Of a stretch of DNA of 40,194 bases, positions 24,260 to 30,957 are shown piece after piece. A program made the translations under genes and the position numbers. Within the stretch, counting starts at the first letter, position 1. Every line of letters begins with the position of its first letter. The notes beneath the pieces are model-generated. The model was given only the letters and a program-made list of their open reading frames with translations. It was not told where the DNA came from and did no database searches. Origin of the DNA: Alphaproteobacteria bacterium (GTDB lineage Bacteria; Pseudomonadota; Alphaproteobacteria; Kiloniellales; DSM-21159); NCBI GenBank assembly GCA_030433005.1, contig JAUILQ010000051.1, positions 1 to 40,194 of the forward strand, given 5' to 3'.

Positions 24260-24562
24260 TCAGCGCCCGCGCGACGGCCGCGCCACGCCCTCGACGTCGA
24301 TCAGACCTTTCGCGGCCTCGCTGCCACGCTCGAGGATCTCGCCGGTGAAGATCCGCTCGCCGTAGACATGGACCTTGACCAGGTTCTGCTCCTCGAGCCA
24401 GCGCAGATCGTTGCGGATCACGTCGCGCGAGACCTTGTGGCTGAGGAGGGCCAGGGCCGACTGCAGCAGGGACTCGTTAAGCGAGCCGTCGCGCTCCTCG
24501 TCGAGGAGCCGCAGGACGCACAGCCGCCGGTCGGCGGTCTTCAGGTTGCTCCAGTCGCTCAT
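24260..24562 (-). CDS. Winged-helix-like phage protein (Mu gp26-like)
   Basis: A protein of 100 residues. It has the pattern of the small ArsR-like phage family found before the small terminase in Mu-like phages: DRRLCVLRLLDEERDGSLNE, then SHKVSRDVIRNDLRWLEEQNLVKV and HVYGERIFTGEILERGSEAA. It is probably DNA-binding. Its target and role are unknown. Confidence 0.88.
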   Translation of the reverse strand: MSDWSNLKTADRRLCVLRLLDEERDGSLNESLLQSALALLSHKVSRDVIRNDLRWLEEQNLVKVHVYGERIFTGEILERGSEAAKGLIDVEGVARPSRGR

Positions 24563-24575
24563 CGCCGCCCCCGCA

Positions 24576-24926
24576 TCATCGGCCCGGCCGGTCTTTGAGG
24601 AAGGTGTCCATCAGCTCGAGCTGGCGCTGCAGGCCGTCCGCCAGCTTCTCGAAGCCTTCGAACTTTCCGAGGTGCCTCTGGAAGTCGGAGTGCAGCACGT
24701 GCATCTGTCGGCTGAGATCGTCGAAGCGGTCAGTCAGCTTCTCGATCGCCGTGGTGCCGGGCAGGTAGTGCACCCGCTCCTCGAGCTTCAGGACCTCGCG
24801 CTTGATGCGCTCGAGCTCGTCGCGCTCCTGCCTCGACCGCGCCGCCCGCATCGCCGCGATCGACACGCCGAGAGCGAGCACGGCGACCGCCAGATTGCCG
24901 AGCTGCGCCCAGCCTCCGAGATCCAT
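24576..24926 (-). CDS. DUF2730-type membrane/coiled-coil protein (Mu gp25-like)
   Basis: A protein of 116 residues. It has one N-terminal membrane segment (about residues 7-26), then a charged, coiled-coil-like part including RQERDELERIKREVLKLEER. This matches the DUF2730 family, which stands between lysis genes and terminase genes in Mu-like phages. It could take part in lysis or act as an i-spanin-like component, but that is inference. The start ATG 24926 overlaps the previous stop (TGATG). Confidence 0.85.
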   Translation of the reverse strand: MDLGGWAQLGNLAVAVLALGVSIAAMRAARSRQERDELERIKREVLKLEERVHYLPGTTAIEKLTDRFDDLSRQMHVLHSDFQRHLGKFEGFEKLADGLQRQLELMDTFLKDRPGR

Positions 24927-25576
24927 CACTTCCCCCTGATCGCGTTGACGGCTGCCTTTACCAGCCCGCCAGCGGCGGCCTCGACCGCACCGCTCGCCTG
25001 CAGCGGCTGGCCGGCCTTCAGCTCGTACTCCTGGGCCTTGTCGCGCTCGCGGGCGGCCATGTAGCGGCGCACGATCGAGACGCAGGCGCCGAAGCCGGCG
25101 ACGAAGGACACGGCGACGAAGTCCCAGGCGTCCTTCACCTGCGCGACCAGGGCCCAGACCGAAGGCACGTCGACCGGGTTGCCGCTGGCCAGCACGGCGG
25201 CGGTCTCGATCGCCCACTGCAGGACCGTGGCACCGATCAGCCAGGCGAAGCCGTAGACGACCAGCTGGATCGACTTCATCGCCCTGAGGGCGATCTCCGG
25301 CCGGGCCGTGGCGCGCACCCACTCGGCGCTGCCCTTGGTCAGCGCCTGCTGCTGGTCGGCGTCGATCCGCGCCAGCGCGACCTCCTTGTCGATCGTCGCC
25401 TTGAAAATCGCCGCCTGCTGCTCGGGCGGCAGATCCTGAACCTTGTCGGCCAGGTCCCCGGCCGAGGTGTCCGGCGCCAGCTTGTCGCCGGTGACGGCCT
25501 CGTAGGCGGCGCCGGCGGCCTCCTTCAGCGCCGGCACCGCCAGCTTGTCGATCAGCAGGCCGAGCAGCGGGAACAT
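24926..25576 (-). CDS. Putative holin-like membrane protein
   Basis: A protein of 216 residues. The N-terminal part is amphipathic and Ala-rich. The central and C-terminal thirds have two clear hydrophobic segments (around VVYGFAWLIGATVLQW and FVAVSFVAGFGACVSIV). The C terminus is charged and Ala-rich. It resembles the three-TM holin-type proteins of phages and follows the endolysin gene directly. I chose ATG 25576 (TGATG overlap, GGAG upstream); ATG 25588 would add four residues. Confidence 0.7.
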   Translation of the reverse strand: MFPLLGLLIDKLAVPALKEAAGAAYEAVTGDKLAPDTSAGDLADKVQDLPPEQQAAIFKATIDKEVALARIDADQQQALTKGSAEWVRATARPEIALRAMKSIQLVVYGFAWLIGATVLQWAIETAAVLASGNPVDVPSVWALVAQVKDAWDFVAVSFVAGFGACVSIVRRYMAARERDKAQEYELKAGQPLQASGAVEAAAGGLVKAAVNAIRGK

Positions 25577-25959
25577 CAGTAGCTCCACACGTTCGGGCGC
25601 GGCCTGTGCGTCCAGGTGTCGAGGTGGACGAAGCGGCCCCGGCCAGCGCGCTGGCTGACACCCAGGCCGGTGAAGCCCAGCGTCGGCGCGAGCTGCAGGA
25701 TCTGGTAGCAGAGCCGCGTGTCGCAGGCGACGTCGGCGGCGACGCCGTAGGTGTGGGCGCCGGGCTCCGGCTTGTGCGCCTCCGCCGGATGCGAAGGGTC
25801 GCGGAAGCCGGAGTTGATGACCAGCGGCACGCCGAGCATCGTGCGCAGCTGCTGCATCCTCGACAGGAAGTCCGCGTCCATGTCGCAGCGGCCGGTGTGC
25901 GAGCAGGTGAACTCGGCCCGGCTGAAGTTGGGATAGCGTGACCAGTCGATCGGGGGCAT
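25576..25959 (-). CDS. Endolysin, peptidase M15 family
   Basis: A protein of 127 residues. It would cut peptidoglycan peptide cross-links. Metal ligands of the M15 family are visible: H69 and D76 in GAHTYGVAAD and H112 in VHLDTW. The N terminus SRYPNFSRAEFTCSHTG is typical for phage M15A enzymes. It is the first gene behind the proposed late promoter, with GAGG 7 nt before ATG 25959. Confidence 0.93.
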   Translation of the reverse strand: MPPIDWSRYPNFSRAEFTCSHTGRCDMDADFLSRMQQLRTMLGVPLVINSGFRDPSHPAEAHKPEPGAHTYGVAADVACDTRLCYQILQLAPTLGFTGLGVSQRAGRGRFVHLDTWTHRPRPNVWSY

Positions 25960-25995
25960 CGGGTGCCTCGGCTCAGCGCAACCTTCGATGGTCGA

Positions 25996-26041
25996 AGACT
26001 ACGCGCCGGCCGGCCGGCCCGGAGGGGTCACCCGCGTGACC
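25996..26041 (-). promoter_or_regulatory. Proposed activator-dependent late promoter (Plys-like) of the lysis/packaging operon
   Basis: On the minus strand: the perfect dyad GGTCAC-gcgg-GTGACC (26041-26026), 24 bp, then TAGTCT (26001-25996). The endolysin ATG is about 30 bp after the predicted start point. It is in the 163-bp gap directly behind the Mor/C-like gene, equivalent to Plys of Mu. The layout equals that at 19559-19604. Confidence 0.7.
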
Positions 26042-26122
26042 GCGTTCCACGGGAAACGGTATCCTGGGCCGCGCGCAGCTTCGCCACGCCGGGCGCTGTC
26101 GGTCAAGCGCCGAGGCTGGCGG

Positions 26123-26533
26123 TCACGCGTCCGGGCCGGGAAAGAGCGCCAGCTGGCGGCGGCCTTCCAGGACCGCCTTGTGGTCGTAGACCGTCTTGCG
26201 ATGGACGCCCGCGGCCAGCGCCACGTCCTCGACCGACCAGCCGAGGCCGAGCAGGTACTCGACCAGGCGCGGCTTGTGGCTGCGCGCCATCGGCACCAGG
26301 ATCGTGTTGCCCGGCCACAGCGCAGCGATGCGGCCGGCAAGCTCGGCACCCAGCTCCTGGGTCAGGCGGTTGTCCGGGCCGGGCCGGCCGCTCTCCGGAC
26401 AGAAGACGCGGACGCCGCCCAGGCGCCGCATGACGATGAGCGCCGCCGCCAGGTCGATCGCGATCGCGATCTCCGCCAGCTCGGCCGGCAGCAGCCGCCG
26501 CAGCTCGTCGTCGCCGAGGTCCGTCACGCGCAT
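26123..26533 (-). CDS. mor: Mor/C-type transcription activator
   Basis: A protein of 136 residues, the size of Mu Mor (129) and C (140). The first half is a dimerisation-like domain (LAEIAIAIDLAAALIVMRRLGGVRVF, about residues 19-44, written in two parts by helix and strand). The C-terminal HTH follows (GWSVEDVALAAGVHRKTVYDH, about 98-118). The family activates middle or late phage promoters that lack -35 boxes. Here it is the last early gene, directly before the late genes, and is the obvious candidate to act at the two dyads at 25996-26041 and 19559-19604. ATG 26533 or GTG 26527 may be the start. Only one family member was seen, so it may do the jobs of both Mor and C. Confidence 0.85.
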   Translation of the reverse strand: MRVTDLGDDELRRLLPAELAEIAIAIDLAAALIVMRRLGGVRVFCPESGRPGPDNRLTQELGAELAGRIAALWPGNTILVPMARSHKPRLVEYLLGLGWSVEDVALAAGVHRKTVYDHKAVLEGRRQLALFPGPDA

Positions 26534-27249
26534 TCCCCCAGGCCGTCCCCGACGCCGTCGAACAGCGGCGCCTCGGGCCGCTCGCGATAGGCGTCGTAGT
26601 CCGAGGCGCGGTCGAACATCCGCCGGCACGGCGGTATCCAGCGCAGCGGCGCGTCGGTCAGCGCCAGGCCGGGCGGGCGGCGGGTGCGCCGGCCGGCATC
26701 CCAGATCACCCAGCAGTAGGCCGTCGCCTGACCGGAGGCGCGCGGATCGAGCCGCCGGTAGTGGATGTTGACCCGCTCGGTGAAGAGGCCGATCAGGCGC
26801 GCTGGCCGCCGGCGCCAGATCGCCTCGTACCGCCGCTGGCCCTCCAGGAACTGCAGCCGGACGAACATGGCGACGCCCTGGCGCGCGACCTCCAGGGCCT
26901 TCTCGACGAACTGGTTGGCCGGCGCGAAGGGCGGGTTCGTCACGATCCAGTCGGGCCGAAGGCCGGGCGCCGCCTCGCTGCCCGGCCACAGGAAGTCGAC
27001 GACGTCGAAGCCGGCGCCGTAGTCCTCGACGTCGCTGCCGAAGACCTCGCAGCGCGCCTCGCGCAGCGCCTTGACGATGTCGCCCCGGCCGCACGCCGGC
27101 TCCCAGACCACCGTGCCCGCGATCTCCGGCGCCAGATAGTGCAGCAGCGCCCGCGTCGCCCAGGGCGGCGTCGGGAAGAACTCCAGGTCCTCCGCCGAAA
27201 GCGTCCGCCGCGCCATGACGGCGGTGCTGCTGCGCTTGTGGTCGCTCAC
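26524..27249 (-). CDS. Probable DNA adenine N6-methyltransferase (early gene)
   Basis: A protein of 241 residues from GTG 27249 (GTGA overlap with the stop upstream). SAM-binding PACGRGD (51-57) and catalytic TNPPF (104-108) mark an N6-adenine methyltransferase. It has no clear target-recognition domain. It is expressed in the early operon, unlike the D12 methylase at the right end, so the phage may methylate DNA at two stages. The substrate could also be RNA, but the FFPTPPWATRALL start is common in phage DNA methyltransferases. Confidence 0.85.
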   Translation of the reverse strand: MSDHKRSSTAVMARRTLSAEDLEFFPTPPWATRALLHYLAPEIAGTVVWEPACGRGDIVKALREARCEVFGSDVEDYGAGFDVVDFLWPGSEAAPGLRPDWIVTNPPFAPANQFVEKALEVARQGVAMFVRLQFLEGQRRYEAIWRRRPARLIGLFTERVNIHYRRLDPRASGQATAYCWVIWDAGRRTRRPPGLALTDAPLRWIPPCRRMFDRASDYDAYRERPEAPLFDGVGDGLGECA

Positions 27250-27431
27250 GCGGCGTCGCCTCCCGGCACCGGCGGCGCCGGTGGCCAGGGCTTGCCCTCC
27301 GCCATCGCCTTCGCCCAGGCACTGAAGGCCTCGGTGTTGCAGCGCGAACAGGGCCGGAGGCCATCGCGGATCGACTCCACCTGGCCCTTGTCGCCGCACG
27401 TCGGGCAGCTCGGACGCTTGCCGGTGCTCAA
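27246..27431 (-). CDS. Small CxxC protein, probable TTG start
   Basis: A protein of about 61 residues with CPTC and CSRC pairs, i.e. a zinc-ribbon-like N-terminal half, and a Pro-rich tail. The best start is TTG at 27431: it overlaps the stop upstream (TTGA) and has GGAGG 5-6 nt before it. A GTG at 27443 is the alternative but has no good ribosome site. The function is unknown; it is one of at least four small cysteine-pair proteins in this operon. Confidence 0.6.
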   Translation of the reverse strand: MSTGKRPSCPTCGDKGQVESIRDGLRPCSRCNTEAFSAWAKAMAEGKPWPPAPPVPGGDAA

Positions 27432-27784
27432 GGCTGCCTCCACGCGGGAAACGGAACCTCGGCGGTGCGCCGCCACCAGCGTGCGCGCAGGCCCCGGAAG
27501 CCGGCGATCGGCGTCTCGATCGTGCAGGCCACCGCGCCTCCGCGGCGGCAGATCACGCCGTCCCGATGCAGCGGGTCCCACTGCACGCGGGTGACCGGCG
27601 CCCAGCCACGCAAACGCCCATGGGCGACGACGTAGAAGCGGTCGCCAGGCTGGATCTTCGCTGCCAGCGGCGAGCGCGTGTACCAGCCCCACTCTTCCCC
27701 GCTAGGCGCCTCGCCGGCGGGATCTCCCTCGGCGATCCACTCGCGCCAGAACGTCATCGGGCAGGTTCCGACCAGGTCGACCAT
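27428..27784 (-). CDS. ASCH/PUA-like small protein
   Basis: A protein of 118 residues. The pattern IQPGDRFYVVAHGRLRGWAP followed by VTRVQWDP and later ACTIETPIAGFRGLRARWW suggests the ASCH/PUA-like fold, which binds RNA or modified bases. It starts with MVDLVGTCPMTFWREWIAEG. It overlaps both neighbours. Role in the phage unknown; it may recognise or counter nucleic-acid modification. The fold call is moderate. Confidence 0.6.
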   Translation of the reverse strand: MVDLVGTCPMTFWREWIAEGDPAGEAPSGEEWGWYTRSPLAAKIQPGDRFYVVAHGRLRGWAPVTRVQWDPLHRDGVICRRGGAVACTIETPIAGFRGLRARWWRRTAEVPFPAWRQP

Positions 27785-28485
27785 CAGCGTGGCCCTCCGA
27801 TCAGCCGCCGCGGCTCCTCGAGCGCGCCGTCGCGCCGATCGGCGCCGACGCCGGCGGCCAGCTCGACGCCGGCGGCCGCGGCCACTCCCCACGAGGTGGC
27901 GCGCGGGTCGCGGGTCGGCTTCGGCGTGCCGGCCTCGGCGACGTCCGGGTGCAGCTTGTCTCGCCAGGCGCGCGAGCGCTCCGCGATCGCCGGGTCGCGC
28001 CGCCCCTCGAACGCAGCCCAGAGGCGCCGGATCAGCACCAGGACCATGCCCTCGACGAAGGCCTTGGTCGCCCGCGCCTTGGCCCGCTGCGTCCGCTTGC
28101 GCTTGTAGCCGGTCGAGCGTTGGAACAGCCGCACCTCGCGGTCGATCGCCGCCTCGAGCATGTCGCGGGTGTAGGCCGCGATCGCCGCCAGGTGCGCGGG
28201 CCCGCTGTAGGTGACAGTGCCGGTGTTGCAGTCCTTCGTCGCGACCGTGTTTGTGCAGGCCGCGACCGCGCCGACCAGCCGGTCGCGCGGATGCGCGGCC
28301 AGCGGCGTCGGCCTGGCGCAGACCACCTCGGCCATATCCAGGTCGAGCTCGTCGAGCCCGTGCCGGCCCATTAGCTCCGCCGCCATCGCCATCGCCGTCG
28401 CCGCCTCGGCCTCCGAGCAGCCGCGCGCGACGGTGCGCTGGCGCAGCTTGCGGATCTTCGCCTTGATCGCGTCGAGGTCGGTCAC
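27784..28485 (-). CDS. DUF2786 domain protein
   Basis: A protein of 233 residues from GTG 28485 (GTGA overlap). The N-terminal 45 residues are DUF2786 (IKAKIRKLRQRT..GCSEAEAATAMAMAAELMGRHGL). The following part resembles the associated domain with a long basic stretch (STGYKRKRTQRAKARATKAF), an RNA- or DNA-binding hint. The family is common in phages and has no proven function. Confidence 0.8.
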   Translation of the reverse strand: MTDLDAIKAKIRKLRQRTVARGCSEAEAATAMAMAAELMGRHGLDELDLDMAEVVCARPTPLAAHPRDRLVGAVAACTNTVATKDCNTGTVTYSGPAHLAAIAAYTRDMLEAAIDREVRLFQRSTGYKRKRTQRAKARATKAFVEGMVLVLIRRLWAAFEGRRDPAIAERSRAWRDKLHPDVAEAGTPKPTRDPRATSWGVAAAAGVELAAGVGADRRDGALEEPRRLIGGPR

Positions 28486-28697
28486 AGCAGGCTCCCTTGT
28501 CCGCCCGTCCAGGCGCATGGCTCGAGAAAGCCGGCCGCCATCGCGGCACGGTCGCGTCCGGCATGGAGGTCCATGGCGCGGTGGCCGCTCGGGCGGCGAC
28601 ACCAGGCGCCCACGGGCGCGCGACAGGTCGGGCACACCACCTCCAGCGCGGGATCGCGGGGCCACTCCCGGCCGCAATTGCGGCACCGCACCGCCAT
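28482..28697 (-). CDS. Small zinc-finger-like protein
   Basis: A protein of 71 residues with CRNC and CPTC pairs (about residues 5-8 and 22-25), then APVGAWCRRPSGHR and a His at HAGRD. This resembles the phage zinc-finger type that reads CP.C.AP.G.PC...SG....H. It may bind nucleic acid. It overlaps both neighbours. Confidence 0.7.
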   Translation of the reverse strand: MAVRCRNCGREWPRDPALEVVCPTCRAPVGAWCRRPSGHRAMDLHAGRDRAAMAAGFLEPCAWTGGQGSLL

Positions 28698-29632
28698 CAC
28701 GCGGCCCTCCGCAGGGGCGTCGGCAGGCCGTTGTGTTCGCGCCCATCGAGTAGCCGGCCGGCGGTCTTCTTGCCGACGCGCTGAAAGGCAAAGTGCGAGA
28801 GCCCCTCGCCGACTGCCCACAGCCCATCGTCCCAGCTGCGGTCGTTGTCGATGTCGGCGGGCAAGAGGGCGTGGCGGTCCTCGATCCGGCCGTTCTGCGC
28901 GATCAAGTAGGGGCCGGCGTCCGGCTCCCAGGGCAGCCACTCGCCCCATTGCTTGAACAGGAAGGCCACGCCTGCCGCCTCGCACTGGTCGCGCAGGTCG
29001 CGCGGCCAATCCGGGTGCATCGGCCGGGCGTACGGGCCGGACTCGCCGCCGGCGATGATCCAATCGGGCGCCCCGACGCGGCCGAGGTCGAGATCGCCGA
29101 GCGGTCCGAGCAGCGGCTCGGCCGAGAGGAAGCGCACCACCGCCGGCACCGCCGCGACGTGCGGCCAGCGGCGCCGGTACTCCTCGGCGTTCTCGGCGGT
29201 CGTGCCGAACCAGACGTTCGGCCAGCCGTCACCCCACGCCGGCAGCCCGGCGCGCGTGTCCGGCAGGAAGCGCTCGATGTTCTGGGGCCGCTTGGTCAGC
29301 AACAGCCAGTCGAGGTGCGGCGTGTAGGTGATCCAGTGCCAGAGATCGTCGCGCCAGCGCGAGGGCACCTGGTTGTCGAAGACATCGGCCAGCGACGCGC
29401 AGAAGACCCGCGCCCGGACGCCGGCGGCCTCCGCCGCCAGGTTCCACTTGCGCAGCTGCATCCAGTTGCCCGGGCTCGTCCGGCGCCGCTCGCCCTCCCA
29501 CAGCTCTGGCTTGCCGGTGCGCTTCGCCCAGGCGGCGGCATAGCAGTAGTCGCAGGCCGGCGAGAGCCGCGTGCAGCCAAGCCACGGGTTGAAGGTGTGG
29601 TCGGCCCACTCGATCCGGGTGTTCGCGCCCAT
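28697..29632 (-). CDS. Phage Gp37/Gp68 family protein (three-Cys motif, DUF5131)
   Basis: A protein of 311 residues with the start MGANTRIEWADHTFNPWLGC. Cysteines 20, 27 and 30 form C-x6-C-x2-C, an arrangement like iron-sulfur binding in radical SAM-type proteins. Other family marks are LLLTKRPQNIERFLP, WFGTTAENAEE, FLSAEPLLGPL and IIAGGESGP. The family is widespread in phages; the reaction is not known. It overlaps the small zinc-ribbon gene upstream (TGATG). Confidence 0.92.
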   Translation of the reverse strand: MGANTRIEWADHTFNPWLGCTRLSPACDYCYAAAWAKRTGKPELWEGERRRTSPGNWMQLRKWNLAAEAAGVRARVFCASLADVFDNQVPSRWRDDLWHWITYTPHLDWLLLTKRPQNIERFLPDTRAGLPAWGDGWPNVWFGTTAENAEEYRRRWPHVAAVPAVVRFLSAEPLLGPLGDLDLGRVGAPDWIIAGGESGPYARPMHPDWPRDLRDQCEAAGVAFLFKQWGEWLPWEPDAGPYLIAQNGRIEDRHALLPADIDNDRSWDDGLWAVGEGLSHFAFQRVGKKTAGRLLDGREHNGLPTPLRRAA

Positions 29633-29826
29633 CACTCTTGCTCCGGCGACCCGGCGCAGGCGCTGCAAAGGTCGGGCTCGACCCACCACCAGCCGCCGCC
29701 GTCCGCCATCTCGCAGGCGTCCGCCTCGGTGCAGCCGCAGACCCGGCAGCGCTGCGGATGACCGGCGCTCGCGACCAGCTCTTCCTGCCGCTCCGCGGCC
29801 CGAACGAGTGCCGGAAGGGCGATCAC
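29632..29826 (-). CDS. Small zinc-ribbon-like protein
   Basis: A protein of 64 residues from GTG 29826, overlapping the previous stop (GTGA). It has CRVCGCTEADAC and a C-terminal CSAC; the WWWVEPDLC stretch between them is characteristic of a small zinc-ribbon protein seen in many phages. Function unknown. Confidence 0.75.
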   Translation of the reverse strand: MIALPALVRAAERQEELVASAGHPQRCRVCGCTEADACEMADGGGWWWVEPDLCSACAGSPEQE

Positions 29827-30047
29827 AGGCCGCGCTCCCGGGCGTACTCCTCGGCCTCCTTGACGCGACCCTTCAGTTCGTCGAGCGCGTCGATCAGTTG
29901 ACCGGCCTCGTCGACCATGCCGTTGTCGACGTCGCCCCACAGCGCCGCGACCTCGGCGACCTTGGCGCTCGCGGCCTCGATCCGGCGGAGCGAGGCGTTC
30001 CTGGCGATCGCCGGCGTCCACCGTTTCGGAAGGTTCATCCTCGCCAT
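29823..30047 (-). CDS. Small helical hypothetical protein
   Basis: A protein of 74 residues, mostly alpha-helical, with a basic N terminus (MARMNLPKRWTPAIARNASL) and a charged C-terminal helix (LDELKGRVKEAEEYARERGL). It starts at ATG 30047, overlapping the stop upstream by 1 bp (TGATG). No family recognised. Confidence 0.65.
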   Translation of the reverse strand: MARMNLPKRWTPAIARNASLRRIEAASAKVAEVAALWGDVDNGMVDEAGQLIDALDELKGRVKEAEEYARERGL

Positions 30048-30379
30048 CACGCGGCTCCCTTCTTGAGCACTTCCAGGCGCATCCGGAGCTGCATCGCCTG
30101 GCGCGCCGAGACCACGGTGGCGATGCTGTCGAACAGCCCGTCGAAGACGACCCAGGCATGGCCACCCGGCGCCTCGGCGAGGTCGACCCGGTAGAGCTGG
30201 CGGCCGGGCTCGAGGCAGTCGGCCTGCCAGACCGCGAGGCCATGGCGGACCTGCGCCTCGAGCCGGTCCAGCGTCGACCAGCCGGCGTTGCCGAAGGCGC
30301 GCTCGCGCAGACGGTCGAGCGCGTGACGGCGCAGGCGGCGCCGGTACCTCTCGCGCGGCAGCTCGATGCCCGGCGTCAT
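30047..30379 (-). CDS. Hypothetical protein after gemA
   Basis: A protein of 110 residues. The N-terminal third is very basic (RERYRRRLRRHALDRLRERA), suggesting nucleic-acid binding. The rest has YRVDLAEAPGGHAWVVFDGL followed by a helix. ATG 30379 overlaps the GemA stop (ATGA). I do not recognise the family. Confidence 0.65.
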   Translation of the reverse strand: MTPGIELPRERYRRRLRRHALDRLRERAFGNAGWSTLDRLEAQVRHGLAVWQADCLEPGRQLYRVDLAEAPGGHAWVVFDGLFDSIATVVSARQAMQLRMRLEVLKKGAA

Positions 30380-30957
30380 GCCACCCTCCTGTGCGCCAGG
30401 CGGCGGCGCAGCTGGCCGAGGCTCTTGATCTCGCGGTCGAGCGCGGCGGCGCCGGTCGGCAGCGCCGCGCCGGCCGGCAGCCGCCCAAGCGCCTGGGCGA
30501 CGGCGCCGCGCAGGTGGGCGACCAGCGCGCGCCGCCCCTTCATGCCGCCGGGATCGTCGCGCGGCACCTCGAAGCCGGCCCGGCCGCAGATCGCCTTCAG
30601 CGCCTCGACGACGCGGTCGGCCTCGCGGTCCGACAGGAAGCGCAGCGCGTCGACGCCGACCTGGCGCCGGACGAAGGCGTCGAGCGCGGCGTCGTCGCGC
30701 CTGTCGACGCCGCCGACCGCCCAGGCCGCGATCCACAGCGCCAGCACCTTGCGGTGCGCGGCCGTCACCGGCCCGAGCTGCCGCGGGCGCAGCGCGTTGA
30801 TGGAATCGAGCACGCGGCGCAGCTCCGCCGCGTCCATGTCCTTCGTCGAGCGCTTGCCGGTCTCGCGCGCCATCAGGTCGCGGCGCGCCTCCTCGTCGAG
30901 GCCGGCCTTGCCGGCGGCGGCGTGCAGCGCCCGCCGCAGCGGTCCGAGCGCGCTCAC
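30376..30957 (-). CDS. gemA: GemA-type regulatory protein (DUF1018)
   Basis: A protein of 193 residues from GTG 30957 (GTGA overlap). The GemA pattern is clear: LHAAAGKAGLDEEARRDLMA, RETGKRSTKDMDAAELRRVL, LWIAAWAVGG and AFVRRQVGVDALRFLSDREA with DRVVEALKAI. In Mu, GemA changes host gene expression and DNA supercoiling. Like many relatives, this gene lies ahead of the mor-type gene. The start sits on the stop of the DnaA-domain gene, so the two are probably translated together. Confidence 0.92.
   Translation of the reverse strand: MSALGPLRRALHAAAGKAGLDEEARRDLMARETGKRSTKDMDAAELRRVLDSINALRPRQLGPVTAAHRKVLALWIAAWAVGGVDRRDDAALDAFVRRQVGVDALRFLSDREADRVVEALKAICGRAGFEVPRDDPGGMKGRRALVAHLRGAVAQALGRLPAGAALPTGAAALDREIKSLGQLRRRLAHRRVA

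Noticed and set aside
21109..24348. Very long plus-strand open frame (over 1000 codons) opposite portal and terminase
   Set aside because: It is an antisense shadow caused by high GC: low-complexity Arg/Gly/Ala/Asp-rich translation with no domain, opposite clearly identified genes. The same holds for 5588-7942, 9699-12491, 12251-14428 and 34744-36900.
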